Of a stretch of 64,000 nt of DNA, positions 21,093-31,325 are shown in pieces (within the stretch, counting starts at the first letter, position 1; each line of letters opens with the position of its first letter). Position numbers and translations under genes: made by a program. The stretch covers positions 434,001 to 498,000 of the forward strand of contig JANFNE010000039.1 of assembly GCA_024867545.1 (NCBI GenBank), in the 5' to 3' direction. The DNA is from Phytopythium helicoides. Taxonomy: Eukaryota > Oomycota > Peronosporomycetes > Pythiales > Pythiaceae. Under the pieces are notes generated by a model. That model made no database searches and had not been told where the DNA came from. It saw only the letters and a list, made by a program, of their open reading frames with translations.

Positions 21093-21520
21093 GTGATCGA
21101 GGGTAGAATTCGTGTTGAGAGATGTTTGTAAGTATGGTTCTACAGTAGGAATCGTTGATCATAAAGATGCATGTGGTGAAGAGAGTGCCGTTGCGTTTGC
21201 CGTTCTCCAAGCCTTGCAGTGCTCATCGACGATGTTGAGACTGATGTGGCTAATTGTTTACCAAGGTGTACTGTAGCAAGACGCTAATTGTCTTCGTTGA
21301 GGTCGAGTGGCCATCAAGTTGGCAGTCTCTCTTTCCTGGACCTCCAGCTGGTCCATGCACGTTCCCGCAGTGCGACTGTGATGACAAAGACGCCAACGTG
21401 CGTGGTCCGATATGAAGAGGTGGATATGATGAGCAGGTGTTCAATGACGCCACGACCAGTTCCCTCTGGTACCTCGCGGTCTCCTGGTGCATTGAAGAAC
21501 TGGACCTGCGGCGATTGGCA
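21093..21520. other. Intergenic spacer between acyltransferases 1 and 2
   Basis: About 430 bp. It contains the 3' end of gene 1 and the presumed promoter of gene 2. Open frames here are short and unconserved. No repeat or RNA is seen. Confidence 0.5.
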
Positions 21521-23020
21521 ATGGCTGGCCCGATCTCGACGTCAAGCAATGGACTGCCGCTCGTGCAGCTCCGAGCCTACGAGCGCCTCGACACCGTTGC
21601 GGACGAAGCGTGCACCAAGTTGGCCCATGTAATGCTGCTGCGAGGACCGACGGTCGAGCTGGTCGCGCACCTGCCGACTGCGCTCATGCACGCACTCAAC
21701 CTGCATCCTCGCATCCGAGCACTTCAAGTGCGAGAACCAGCTCAGCACTCGGAGATCCAGCCGCTTCTGACCCTGGAAGACATTACTCGTCGTCGGCTGC
21801 TGCGAATTGGCGAGACCTCCAGTGACGAGGAAGCGAAGGGCATTTGGAAGACACATATCGAAGAGGAAGCCATGCGGCCGTTTGATCGCTATAATGATCT
21901 GCCAGTGTTCCTCGAGGTGTGGGTCGACCGAGACGAGCAGTTCACGCGGCTGTTCCTCTTCTCGGACCACTACATGAGCGACGGCATCTCTGGTCGTGCC
22001 ATTCTGAACGACACGCTCACGCGCGTGGCTCAGCTCTCTCGAGGTGAAGTCGTCGAGTCAATGGAGCTGCCGCTGCGCAAGGGTCCGTACAACATGATGA
22101 TGGACCCGTACACGTTCTCGACGCCGCTGAGTGAGTTCGCGGTCAGGATGCTCTACAACGTGGTGCGCAAATTCTTCTGCACGGGCAAGCCCCTCGTGCC
22201 GCTGCGGTCGGACCAGAAGGACTTTGCGTACCCGTTCAAGGTCAATTGGACGTATTCCAAGTTCGATTCCGGCACGCCTGACACTTTGAAGCGAGCTCTA
22301 TTACGGTGCAGGGAGCAAGGCGTGACCCTCACTGGCGCCTCCATCGCTGCCGTGATGCTGGCACACTACCACATCTCACAGAAATATAACAAAGTCGCAT
22401 TTAACGAGCCCTTCAAGCTCGCGATGGGAGTGAGTGTCGACATGCGAGCGCGCTGGTGGGAAAAGACCGAGGAGCAACCCGTGGGAAACTACTCGTCGCT
22501 CGTGACAATCGACCCACTCCGATACAAGGGCGTCAAGCTCGAGGGAAAGTTCTGGGATGCTGCTCGAAGGTTCAAGACCGACGTCGAGGCTGCAATCAAC
22601 GGTCCGCTTATGGCTCTGACAGACATTTGTCTTGACCAGTTCTTCGAGGCTGAGGCGCTGCCAAACACGTTCGTGGCACCCGACTACGCGATCCCTCAGT
22701 CCTTCACGGGCGACGTATCCATCGCCAACATCGGCCGGTACCCATACGCCATGACTCACTCACTGGGCAGCGGCAAGGAGCTCAAGATCGACTCGCTGCA
22801 CTTCTACGAGTCGGTCCCGGGCATCGCCATGGGCAGCGTGCTACTGCTGTCGACGACGGACAAGGTCAACTACGGGCTCGCGCACAAGTACGAGGACGAG
22901 GACGCCGACGCGCTCTTCCGCTCCATTGTGGCGTTCTCCGAGCACATTGGCGAGGTCGAGGGCGACGCAACCCTTGCCGAGGTCTACTCGACTGTCAAAG
23001 CCAGGCTCGAGGCCGCGTAG
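21521..23020 (+). CDS. HxxxDG acyltransferase 2 (CAT/condensation superfamily)
   Basis: Single-exon tandem paralogue of acyltransferase 1, 499 residues. The start MAGPISTSSNGLPLVQLRAY matches its neighbour, so the in-frame extension to 21437 is not favoured. The active-site motif is SDHYMSDGISG and the second motif SIANIGRYPY. It is very similar to copy 1 throughout, notably in RIRALQVREPAQHSEIQPLL, and differs most in the central loop (residues about 210-260). That is the region expected to shape the acceptor pocket, so the copies may use different substrates. No targeting signal is visible. Confidence 0.85.
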   Translation: MAGPISTSSNGLPLVQLRAYERLDTVADEACTKLAHVMLLRGPTVELVAHLPTALMHALNLHPRIRALQVREPAQHSEIQPLLTLEDITRRRLLRIGETSSDEEAKGIWKTHIEEEAMRPFDRYNDLPVFLEVWVDRDEQFTRLFLFSDHYMSDGISGRAILNDTLTRVAQLSRGEVVESMELPLRKGPYNMMMDPYTFSTPLSEFAVRMLYNVVRKFFCTGKPLVPLRSDQKDFAYPFKVNWTYSKFDSGTPDTLKRALLRCREQGVTLTGASIAAVMLAHYHISQKYNKVAFNEPFKLAMGVSVDMRARWWEKTEEQPVGNYSSLVTIDPLRYKGVKLEGKFWDAARRFKTDVEAAINGPLMALTDICLDQFFEAEALPNTFVAPDYAIPQSFTGDVSIANIGRYPYAMTHSLGSGKELKIDSLHFYESVPGIAMGSVLLLSTTDKVNYGLAHKYEDEDADALFRSIVAFSEHIGEVEGDATLAEVYSTVKARLEAA

Positions 23021-23366
23021 ACAATCAATCGCTTGCAACGCACTTCAACTTCGTTATGTTGTATAAGACCGATTAGTGCCACGTGTTTGAACCCTTTCGC
23101 GATGGGCGAAAGGGTCAGTTGTCCCGTCTGCTGGACCTCGTGCACATCTTCCATACTGAATCCCAGTCAACGTCCGTTACTCTGACCCTTTGGCGCGTCA
23201 AGTGAGACTCTGGCGTGAACCCCTTGAAGCCTATGGTGCCACTGTGTCCATGCTGCAGCGCAATGGCGCCACCCGTCCAGGCGCGAGCCGGTCGTGCTCG
23301 TCACTCATTCCTCAACTTGCGCTGACTACTGCAGCTCCTCCACCTCCCCACCTCCCCCATCCAGCG
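23021..23366. other. Intergenic spacer between acyltransferases 2 and 3
   Basis: About 350 bp. A short inverted repeat flanks CGATGGG at 23090-23117 (AACCCTTTCGC / GCGAAAGGGTC). The stretch just before the ATG at 23367 is pyrimidine-rich (CCTCCACCTCCCCACCTCCCCC), common before oomycete starts. No gene is seen. Confidence 0.45.
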
Positions 23367-24863
23367 ATGGCCGCCACCTCCACGTCGACGAACGGGCTGC
23401 CGCTCGTGCAGCTGCGTGGCTATGAACGCATGTACTCGGCGATCGACGGCGCGAGCACCAAGGTGGTGCACGTGATGCTGCTGCGCGGACCAACCGACCA
23501 GCTGCTTGCTCACCTGCCGACTGCGGTCATGCACACCTACAACTTGCACCCGCGTATGCGCGCGCTGCTGACTCGCGAGCCCGCGCAGCACATTGAGATC
23601 CAGCCCCTGCTCACGATCGAAGATGTCGCGACACGCCAGCTCCTCCGCGTTCGCAAGACCTCGAGCGACGAGGAAGACAAGAGCGCTTGGCAGGCGCACG
23701 TTCAAGAGGAATCGATGCGCGCGTTCAACCGCTACGAAGAGTTCCCGGCGTTCCTAGAAGTCTGGACCGACCGAGATGGACAGTTCGCTCGACTCCTCCT
23801 CTTTTCGGACCACTACATTTTCGATGGGCTCTCAGGGATGACCGTGCTCAACGACATACTCTCTCGCGTCGCGCAGCTCGCCCGAGACGAGGAGGTCGAG
23901 CCCGAGGAGTTCCCGTTGCGCAAGTCGCCGTACGAGTGCCTGCTCGACATGTTCACTCTGCCACCGCCGCTCAGCGACTTCGCGGTTCAAATGCCCGATC
24001 ACATGGTGCACCATGTGCTGTGCCAGGTCAAGCCGATCGTGCCGCTGCGTGCGAACCAAGCAGACTACGCGTACCCGTTCAAGGTCAACCCAAGCTACGC
24101 CAAATTCGCGACGGGCGACGCAGCCAACCTCACACCTATCCTGTCTCGCTGCAAGGAAGAGAAGGTGACCTACACTGGTGCAGTCTCGGCTGCGGTTGTG
24201 CTTGCCTACTATTACGTGACCCAGAAGTACAACAAGGTCGCGTTCAACGAGGACTTCAAGATCACCATGTCTGTGAGCGCGAACCTACGGACGCGTTTCG
24301 CAAATCCTGTTGACGAGGATGTCGTGGGCAGCTACCATTCGCTTCTCACGCAGGATCGACTGGTGCAAAGCGGCGTCAAGCTCGAAACCAAGTTTTGGGA
24401 CCTTGCGCGACAGCGTAAGGCTGATATCGACGCGGGTCTTCAGTCGCCGCTGATGGTGGTGCCCGACATGATCATGGACCAGCATCACACGACGGAGACG
24501 GCACCAAAAATCTTCAGCCAGTACGCGATCCCGAATTCGTGTGCGGGTGATGTGGATCTCTCCAACATTGGCCGCTACCCGTACGACCTGAGCTACTCTC
24601 TGGGAAATGGATCCAACCTTGCAATCGACACACTCCACCTGTACGAGTCCATTCCCGGCGTGGGCTTCGCCACACTCGCATTCGTCTCGACCACTGACAA
24701 ATTCAACTATTCGCTGATGCACAAGTACGAGGATGAGGATGGCGACGCACTATTCCGTGCGTACGTCGCGTTTGCTGAACGCATCGGCAGCATTGGCTCA
24801 GATGCGACACTGGCCGACGTGTACACTTCGGTTGTGGCGGAGCTGGATGCCAAGAAGTTGTGA
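23367..24863 (+). CDS. HxxxDG acyltransferase 3 (CAT/condensation superfamily)
   Basis: Third tandem paralogue, single exon, 498 residues from the ATG at 23367 (MAATSTSTNGLPLVQLRGYE). The catalytic motif is SDHYIFDGLSG and the second motif DLSNIGRYPY. It is more diverged than copies 1 and 2, especially between residues about 205 and 245 (QMPDHMVHHVLCQVKPIVPL). It ends in LDAKKL rather than the LDA or LEAA ends of the others. An open extension to 23190 adds 59 low-complexity residues and is probably 5' UTR. Reaction type follows from the fold; the actual acyl donor and acceptor cannot be read from sequence. Confidence 0.84.
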   Translation: MAATSTSTNGLPLVQLRGYERMYSAIDGASTKVVHVMLLRGPTDQLLAHLPTAVMHTYNLHPRMRALLTREPAQHIEIQPLLTIEDVATRQLLRVRKTSSDEEDKSAWQAHVQEESMRAFNRYEEFPAFLEVWTDRDGQFARLLLFSDHYIFDGLSGMTVLNDILSRVAQLARDEEVEPEEFPLRKSPYECLLDMFTLPPPLSDFAVQMPDHMVHHVLCQVKPIVPLRANQADYAYPFKVNPSYAKFATGDAANLTPILSRCKEEKVTYTGAVSAAVVLAYYYVTQKYNKVAFNEDFKITMSVSANLRTRFANPVDEDVVGSYHSLLTQDRLVQSGVKLETKFWDLARQRKADIDAGLQSPLMVVPDMIMDQHHTTETAPKIFSQYAIPNSCAGDVDLSNIGRYPYDLSYSLGNGSNLAIDTLHLYESIPGVGFATLAFVSTTDKFNYSLMHKYEDEDGDALFRAYVAFAERIGSIGSDATLADVYTSVVAELDAKKL

Positions 24864-26048
24864 GTTCATAACTACATAGCAGCATTTTCATATTCTCATG
24901 ACCATGACTAGGAAAGCCATTCGTGTTGAGAGCAAACTTGTGTAACAAGCTGATTGTTTGGTGTACATCGAATCGTGAAGAGGTTAAATCGATTCCGTGA
25001 TGTCAACTTTTTCTTGCGTCGACGGAACGCTACCTACGGTGAAGAAGGCACCTCATTTTTCTCTTGTTCTCTTGGACTTGATGTCCTTGATCAAGTTGAG
25101 TGGGCTACAAGTCTGGAATACAATTGAGCCCTGATCCGAGGATGTGCTCCTCATATCGTAGTAAACAGTCATGGAATATTTCCGACAATCGGATGCAAAG
25201 TTGATGATCTGACTGTTTTGACTCGAGGCGTTGAATTATCACTTTAGCTGGAAATTATGGTACGAATACGGAATTAAGCAGATTGCTTCCACTTGCTCAG
25301 CGCCATTGCTGCTCTGTTATCCTGTCCACAAGTTGACAACACCTAGGACAGTAAGTATTTGCAGGATGAAGTAGATCGCCGCGCTCAACCTCGTCTGGAC
25401 TCAACCAAATCCCGACATATCACAACCGGGTCAGAATAAGTTCGACAGCGCTGCTGTGAAGCATATTCGACTCATTGACTCGCTAAAGCTCAACTTTGTA
25501 AGGTGTCTTTATCTCATATGTGACTTTTCACAATGTTGGTTGGTAACACCCGTAGGATGTAGAGTAGATATACGGAGATTCAAGATCTTTTCCGCGTCAG
25601 TCTCGAGCACATCCGACTCGACGCGTGATCGATCACTGAGCTAGGCTCATGGTTCATCTGCAATTTTTTACCTATCACGTTACATCCCATAGTTCCCTCG
25701 AGGGTTCTTTCTTCGCGAGAACCCTCGTGACCAGCTCCTGACTTCTCACGAGCAGCCCATTACTCCCAACGCGCGTTTGGATTAAGGAAACGAAAAAGAA
25801 AAGATAAATCATAGGTCAACGTTGCAAGTTGGTTCCAACAAGAGTTCAGTTGGAAAGTGTGGTGGATGGCTTCGTTCCGTCAGCAGCGAACCGGGGCTAA
25901 GCTATCCCGGGAAGCAAAAAGGACATGGCATCTTTCCAGATTTTCTGGCATGAGTCTCTTGGGTACAAGAACGAAGTTGAAACGACTCCATCCGCCGTTG
26001 GGATTGTACCACACAATCCAATCGGCCGCCTGTTACTCTCTCCTCCTC
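24864..26048. other. Intergenic spacer with a hairpin upstream of glycosyltransferase copy 1
   Basis: A 1.2-kb AT-richer spacer. A perfect 10-bp inverted repeat (CGAGGGTTCT / AGAACCCTCG) with a 9-nt loop lies at 25699-25727. The 12-mer CCCTCGAGGGTT around its left arm recurs at about 29648, upstream of glycosyltransferase copy 2. An open frame (from 25857) runs into the glycosyltransferase but lacks a counterpart in copy 2, so it is treated as leader. Confidence 0.45.
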
Positions 26049-27140
26049 ATGAAGCCGCTGTCGATGCTTTGCAGTACCAACAAAACAAGCACCTCGCCAC
26101 ACTCAAAACTTCGTGTGCTCTTGGCGGTCGCGATACTCATCGCACTATGGGGATATCTCCAACTACTCGTTCGCTACGGAAGCATATCGCCACTCGCCAC
26201 TGCCATATTCACCACACCCTACGACGGAAGATCCCCCACTGACTACCCACCATCGACCATTGACGATCAAAGCGAAAGCTCGACGCTGCGAATGGAGCAC
26301 ATGGACGCAAAGAGTGAAGGGTTCTCGACTTCGTGGCGACCGCCGTTCCGAGTGGTTGTGTCACTCACCACAACCCCCAACAGGCTCGACAAAGTCATGG
26401 ACAGCGTGCTCTCGCTCACTCGCCAGTCACTCATGCCAGACCAGATCTACGTCAACGTCCCCCACGGACCCATGAAACGCCACCCGGAGCGCTCATACGA
26501 CGACGCGGAGATGCCAGAGGCGCTCTCCTCGCTCTCACCGCTCGTGCGTATCAACCGCTGCGTCGACGATGGACCCGCTACCAAGCTGCTCGGCGCACTG
26601 CGACTCGAGAACGACCCCTCGACTCTCATCATCACGGTCGATGATGACTTTGAGTACCCGACGAGACTCGTGGAGGCACTCGCATGGGAGTCTGTGGCCA
26701 AACCGGACGACGCACTGGGGGTCTGTGGCTGGGGGATGATGCCGCTCTACCACTCCGTTGGTGTCGTCCCAGCCTACGTGCCGTACTTCATGCGATCGCG
26801 AGGAAGGTATGTCGACGTCTTGCAGGCGTGTTGTGGTAACGCCTACCGCCGAGGGTTCTTCTCGGACGTCGAGGCGTTCGCAGACATCCCTGGCATCTGT
26901 GTGACGGTGGACGATGTGTGGATTGCCGGGTACTTGCGTACGGTGGAGAACCGCGCGAGCGCCATCATCAGCAAGCGGCTGGACCCGGTGGACCCTCAAT
27001 GGAAGAAGGACGAGGCCGACTCTCCCGAGCGTCGAAGCATGACGTTGTCGAGCTACAATCACGAGCACCACGTGCACTACAAGTGTGTCGAGGCTATCGA
27101 GAGCAAATTCCGGACCCGATGGCGACGCAACTTTGAGTAG
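26049..27140 (+). CDS. Type II membrane GT-A glycosyltransferase, copy 1
   Basis: A single exon encodes 363 residues from the ATG at 26049, the start shared with copy 2 (MKPLS). A short cytoplasmic tail precedes a signal-anchor helix (LRVLLAVAILIALWGYL, about 20-38) and then a luminal GT-A-like domain. It opens with FRVVVSLTTTPNRLDKVMDS, typical of GT2-like nucleotide-sugar enzymes. The metal-binding site is TVDDDFEYP (about 197-205), and a second acidic motif is VDDVWIAGYL (about 292-301). It is probably Golgi or ER resident. Residues 15-362 are encoded by DNA that is essentially identical to 30204-31250. It lies between acyltransferases 3 and 4, which suggests a joint role in making an acylated glycoside (inference). 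Donor and acceptor are unknown. Confidence 0.8.
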   Translation: MKPLSMLCSTNKTSTSPHSKLRVLLAVAILIALWGYLQLLVRYGSISPLATAIFTTPYDGRSPTDYPPSTIDDQSESSTLRMEHMDAKSEGFSTSWRPPFRVVVSLTTTPNRLDKVMDSVLSLTRQSLMPDQIYVNVPHGPMKRHPERSYDDAEMPEALSSLSPLVRINRCVDDGPATKLLGALRLENDPSTLIITVDDDFEYPTRLVEALAWESVAKPDDALGVCGWGMMPLYHSVGVVPAYVPYFMRSRGRYVDVLQACCGNAYRRGFFSDVEAFADIPGICVTVDDVWIAGYLRTVENRASAIISKRLDPVDPQWKKDEADSPERRSMTLSSYNHEHHVHYKCVEAIESKFRTRWRRNFE

Positions 27141-27586
27141 TTAGATGTGATTGTTCGTAGACCTCATTAGAAAACTCGGGTTCGTATGAAGATTGCAACG
27201 TTGGTGCGATGTGCATAGCTTGAAGCGATACTTCAGTCTGCTACTGTGAGCCAGACTCCCACACCTATGGAGGATAACGATCAGGAATGAGGAGGTTGAC
27301 GATGTCTCGCTTAGTGCTGTCCTGTCCATACGGTAGCTACGTACATAACGTGACTCGACAACCCTCGGGTCGGCCAATCAAATGCTCCAAGTAGTGATTA
27401 CCTTGAGGAGATCACTTCAATTTATGGCACTTGTAATCTGATGCTGGCCGTCATCGCGTATATTTGTCTCTGACCGCTCGCTTCTTTCTCCCCGGTTTGT
27501 GGAGAACGGGTTGTGACCCCCCAATCAATCACTTCTCAATCTCCTCCTTCAGTCAGCCGCCTCTCGATCTCAAGCTGTTTTCTGCA
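27141..27586. other. Intergenic spacer
   Basis: About 450 bp between glycosyltransferase copy 1 and acyltransferase 4. It differs completely from the sequence following copy 2. No gene is seen. The last 30 bp before the ATG are pyrimidine-rich. Confidence 0.45.
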
Positions 27587-29119
27587 ATGGCGTCAACATC
27601 CAGTGAAACCATCTCTCTCCGGGGCTTCGAGCGATTCGTCACCGCGAGGGACGGAGTCTCCATGAAGATTGTGCACTCGATGCTGGTCCAATGCGACACG
27701 GTAGACGACATACAGGCGCTGAAGCAGCACCTCCCACTCGCCTTGACCAAGACCTTCAACAAGCACCCTCGAATGAGAGCTATCCAATCGCGAACCGAGT
27801 TCGCGACAGCGACGATTCTGCCACGATTCTCCCTCGAAGACGTTGAAAAGTTCGATCTGCTCCGTATTGAGACTCGAAACACCAATAGTAGCAATGACGA
27901 CGACGAGGGCTGGGAGCGCTTCGTCGAACGAGAGTGTGAAGTCCCCATTGATCGCTACACTCAACCACCCTTCTTCTTGACCGTATGGATAGACCCTAGC
28001 AATCCCCAAGCGCGAATCATGCTCTTCTCGGACCACTATGCGTGCGACGGGCACTCGGGTCTGGTGGTTCTCAACGACATCTTGACTTATGCTGCTCAGC
28101 TCAGTCAATCCGAAGAACCAGACTCAGCACACAAGCCCGAAAACGACGATGCTTTGCGGCTTCAACCTTCGTTATACGATGCGTGGCGCGCCTCAAGTCC
28201 CATCCGAACTTCCCTGAGCGACTTGGTGGTCAAATTGGTCGGCCGAGCCATCTTTCGCAGCTTGGTACCCTCCTTTCGTCCTCTTCTACCAGCACGAGAC
28301 GACCAAGTCGACATGACCGACCTTCCACCTGTGTACAATCGCACACGCGCGCATTTTGCGCGTGGAGACCGAGCCAACTTGCCCTCCATGCTCAAGGCAT
28401 GTCGTCGCGAGCGTGTGACTATTGGTGGAGCTATTATAGCTGCCATTTTTGCCGCTCACGTTGATGTCATGGGATCATTCAAGAATGGAAAGCCAGACGA
28501 AGCGTTCCACCTGACACTCGATGTCGACTACAATATGCGTAAACGACTGCCGATTGTCAAGCCAAACGAGACTACTGACATTGTTGGTCCGTATGTTGCT
28601 ATCACGACGCTGGAAAACCTCAAGCGTAAGGGAGTCAATGTCCAAAAGACAAAGTTCTGGGACTTTGCGCGCACTGCCAAGCAAGAGGTCGACGACACAC
28701 TTCAGCACTTGTTCGACATGCAGCTGGGAATGCTCTTCTTGGACCAGCATATGCACGCGAAGTCGAGTGGCATGAAGCTTCTCAAAGGCTTGACCATCCC
28801 AAACTCTCTCCAAGCAGATGTCAACCTCTCAAACCTGGGTCGATACCCGTTCTCGGAGCACCACGAGCTGAAAACACCAAATGGAGTCGGCCAGCTCGCA
28901 ATTGAAAGTATGCATCTTTACAATTCGATGCCGACACTGGGACCAGCGTGCTGCCTTTTCGCCACCTGCGTGGGAGGAGCACTCAACTACTCGATCGCGT
29001 ACAAGTTCGAAGATGATTTGGCGTTAAAAGTGCTCAACAGCATTGTGACGGTCAACGAACACCTTGGGGACATCAGCGAAGACGCAACAATTGCTGACGT
29101 TGTGCGAACGATGCTATAG
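27587..29119 (+). CDS. HxxxDG acyltransferase 4 (CAT/condensation superfamily, divergent)
   Basis: A single exon encodes 510 residues from the ATG at 27587 (MASTSSETISLRGFERF). The catalytic motif is SDHYACDGHSG and the second motif NLSNLGRYPF. It is clearly in the same family as copies 1-3 but much more diverged. It has longer inserts (NTNSSNDDDEGWE; a PENDDALRLQPS loop) and lower GC, so it belongs to an older branch shared with acyltransferase 5. It lies tail-to-tail with a broken copy of acyltransferase 5 (29222-29530). The end sequence SEDATIADVVRTML is found again as an orphan scrap at 37986. Single-exon structure and lack of a targeting signal match the others. Confidence 0.84.
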   Translation: MASTSSETISLRGFERFVTARDGVSMKIVHSMLVQCDTVDDIQALKQHLPLALTKTFNKHPRMRAIQSRTEFATATILPRFSLEDVEKFDLLRIETRNTNSSNDDDEGWERFVERECEVPIDRYTQPPFFLTVWIDPSNPQARIMLFSDHYACDGHSGLVVLNDILTYAAQLSQSEEPDSAHKPENDDALRLQPSLYDAWRASSPIRTSLSDLVVKLVGRAIFRSLVPSFRPLLPARDDQVDMTDLPPVYNRTRAHFARGDRANLPSMLKACRRERVTIGGAIIAAIFAAHVDVMGSFKNGKPDEAFHLTLDVDYNMRKRLPIVKPNETTDIVGPYVAITTLENLKRKGVNVQKTKFWDFARTAKQEVDDTLQHLFDMQLGMLFLDQHMHAKSSGMKLLKGLTIPNSLQADVNLSNLGRYPFSEHHELKTPNGVGQLAIESMHLYNSMPTLGPACCLFATCVGGALNYSIAYKFEDDLALKVLNSIVTVNEHLGDISEDATIADVVRTML

Positions 29120-29221
29120 CGCACGTTACTCAAGTATGTGATGCTCGAACTTACCGTGATCGGAACTTTGAGTTTGTATGCGTGTTCGTTTCCTTGATTC
29201 TTAATATCCATTTCAAAGAAC

Positions 29222-29530
29222 TCACTTTCCATCTCTATCGGCGTGGATGACGAGCAGCTGTTTAGCCTTGACGTCCTCGAGTGTGACGTAGGGGTGAATC
29301 TCGGACATGAACTCGCCTTGAACTTGCAGAGCTCGCATCCGAGGATGTTTGTTGAACGTTTGCACGACTGCGAGTGGCAAGTGGTGCAGCAGCTCGTCGA
29401 CGGCTCTGGGGTCCTTGTCGCGGCCGCGAACGAGCACAATGTGGGCGATTTTTCGGCATAGCGCGGGTGCCATGGTCGCCATGCGCTCGTAGCCACGGAG
29501 GGCGACTCGTGGGTTCTCTGACGTGGACAT
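29222..29530 (-). pseudogene. Truncated copy of acyltransferase 5 (large internal deletion)
   Basis: The first 94 codons match the gene at 39632-38142 almost exactly (one clear change, NKHPRM for NKYPRM). The frame then jumps to HADRDGK and stops. The stop region matches the 3' end of the full gene, so about 1.2 kb including the HxxxDG active site has been deleted internally and only the two ends remain. The remaining 102-codon frame is open and could be translated, but it cannot be an active acyltransferase. Upstream identity extends to about 29566 (GAGCAAGTCGGTGGC), after which the flanks differ. Confidence 0.85.
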
Positions 29531-30119
29531 GTCGTCAGCTAGTGAGCAAGTCGGTGGCGGCATAAGAGCCGCTGAAAAGTCGAAGATCACACAAATCGGT
29601 TCTAGCCTCGTCGCTGGTGAAAGAAGATCATTTTCAAGCTTTGGATACCCTCGAGGGTTTTCGATGCCATCGAGATGTCGCAATACGATGAATTATGCGC
29701 TTCCATTCACCGAAGAGATGCCATGATAGATGCGTGAAAACGGATTGAATCATCGGTTGGTATTGAAGCCTGCCTGTCAGCCACGATTTGCATCACTCGA
29801 TAAAGGAACCAGCAACAGCTCCAGTTTTTGATTGTTTCAGGATGAGCTGATCCAGCACCGCTGGCAAATCCTTCTACTCTATGTATCCACGATTCGTTCT
29901 ACTCCATGTACAGACACTACTCAGTGATTTTTCGCTGTCGGTTCAACCAGCCGGTAGCATCGCTTTTGTGGGACACGACAATGTGATTAGCGCGGCAGGA
30001 TCGTCATCACGGCAAGAGTCTCATCATGACTGATCCATTTCTACATCGCAAAGCGCGTTGAGTCACCATTGGTGCCGCGCCACACAATCCAATAGGTTGC
30101 CTGTTACTCTCTCCTCCTC
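29531..30119. other. Intergenic spacer upstream of glycosyltransferase copy 2
   Basis: About 590 bp. It shares CCCTCGAGGGTT (about 29648) and the last 40 bp (from 30081) with the region before copy 1, but is otherwise unrelated to it. No gene is seen. Confidence 0.45.
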
Positions 30120-31325
30120 ATGAAGCCGCTATCGACGTTCTTCAGCGGGCGGCGGACATACACTAACCTACCACGGTGTTGTCGTATCACCAACAAGTCA
30201 TGCACCTCGCCACACTCAAAACTTCGTGTGCTCTTGGCGGTCGCGATACTCATCGCACTATGGGGATATCTCCAACTACTCGTTCGCTACGGAAGCATAT
30301 CGCCACTCGCCACTGCCATATTCACCACACCCTACGACGGAAGATCCCCCACTGACTACCCACCATCGACCATTGACGATCAAAGCGAAAGCTCGACGCT
30401 GCGAATGGAGCACATGGACGCAAAGAGTGAAGGGTTCTCGACTTCGTGGCGACCGCCGTTCCGAGTGGTTGTGTCACTCACCACAACCCCCAACAGGCTC
30501 GACAAAGTCATGGACAGCGTGCTCTCGCTCACTCGCCAGTCACTCATGCCAGACCAGATCTACGTCAACGTCCCCCACGGACCCATGAAACGCCACCCGG
30601 AGCGCTCATACGACGACGCGGAGATGCCAGAGGCGCTCTCCTCGCTCTCACCGCTCGTGCGTATCAACCGCTGCGTCGACGATGGACCCGCTACCAAGCT
30701 GCTCGGCGCACTGCGACTCGAGAACGACCCCTCGACTCTCATCATCACGGTCGATGATGACTTTGAGTACCCGACGAGACTCGTGGAGGCACTCGCATGG
30801 GAGTCTGTGGCCAAACCGGACGACGCACTGGGGGTCTGTGGCTGGGGGATGATGCCGCTCTACCACTCCGTTGGTGTCGTCCCAGCCTACGTGCCGTACT
30901 TCATGCGATCGCGAGGAAGGTATGTCGACGTCTTGCAGGCGTGTTGTGGTAACGCCTACCGCCGAGGGTTCTTCTCGGACGTCGAGGCGTTCGCAGACAT
31001 CCCTGGCATCTGTGTGACGGTGGACGATGTGTGGATTGCCGGGTACTTGCGTACGGTGGAGAACCGCGCGAGCGCCATCATCAGCAAGCGGCTGGACCCG
31101 GTGGACCCTCAATGGAAGAAGGACGAGGCCGACTCTCCCGAGCGTCGAAGCATGACGTTGTCGAGCTACAATCACGAGCACCACGTGCACTACAAGTGTG
31201 TCGAGGCTATCGAGAGCAAATTCCGGACCCGGTGGCGACGCAACTTTGAGGATGCGAAGGGTGTGGCCAGTACTCCCTTGTGTATTGTGATTGCGCATGA
31301 CAGCGCTGCTAGTGACTCGAATTAG
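30120..31325 (+). CDS. Type II membrane GT-A glycosyltransferase, copy 2
   Basis: Paralogue of the gene at 26049, 401 residues. The core (30204-31250) matches copy 1 with a single difference that I can find (G at 31232, Met in a shadow frame changed to Val). The first 28 codons differ: 42 nt more than copy 1, giving STFFSGRRTYTNLPRC in place of SMLCSTNK. After NFE the frame runs on for 24 unrelated residues (DAKGVASTPLCIV...) because the stop of copy 1 is missing. Membrane anchor, DDD and VDDVW motifs are all kept, so it is probably functional. A sharp switch from identity to non-homology at both ends suggests recent duplication or gene conversion. Confidence 0.78.
   Translation: MKPLSTFFSGRRTYTNLPRCCRITNKSCTSPHSKLRVLLAVAILIALWGYLQLLVRYGSISPLATAIFTTPYDGRSPTDYPPSTIDDQSESSTLRMEHMDAKSEGFSTSWRPPFRVVVSLTTTPNRLDKVMDSVLSLTRQSLMPDQIYVNVPHGPMKRHPERSYDDAEMPEALSSLSPLVRINRCVDDGPATKLLGALRLENDPSTLIITVDDDFEYPTRLVEALAWESVAKPDDALGVCGWGMMPLYHSVGVVPAYVPYFMRSRGRYVDVLQACCGNAYRRGFFSDVEAFADIPGICVTVDDVWIAGYLRTVENRASAIISKRLDPVDPQWKKDEADSPERRSMTLSSYNHEHHVHYKCVEAIESKFRTRWRRNFEDAKGVASTPLCIVIAHDSAASDSN

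Noticed and set aside
25857..26048. N-terminal extension of glycosyltransferase copy 1
   Set aside because: Not present in copy 2, whose frame starts at the equivalent of 26049; likely 5' leader.
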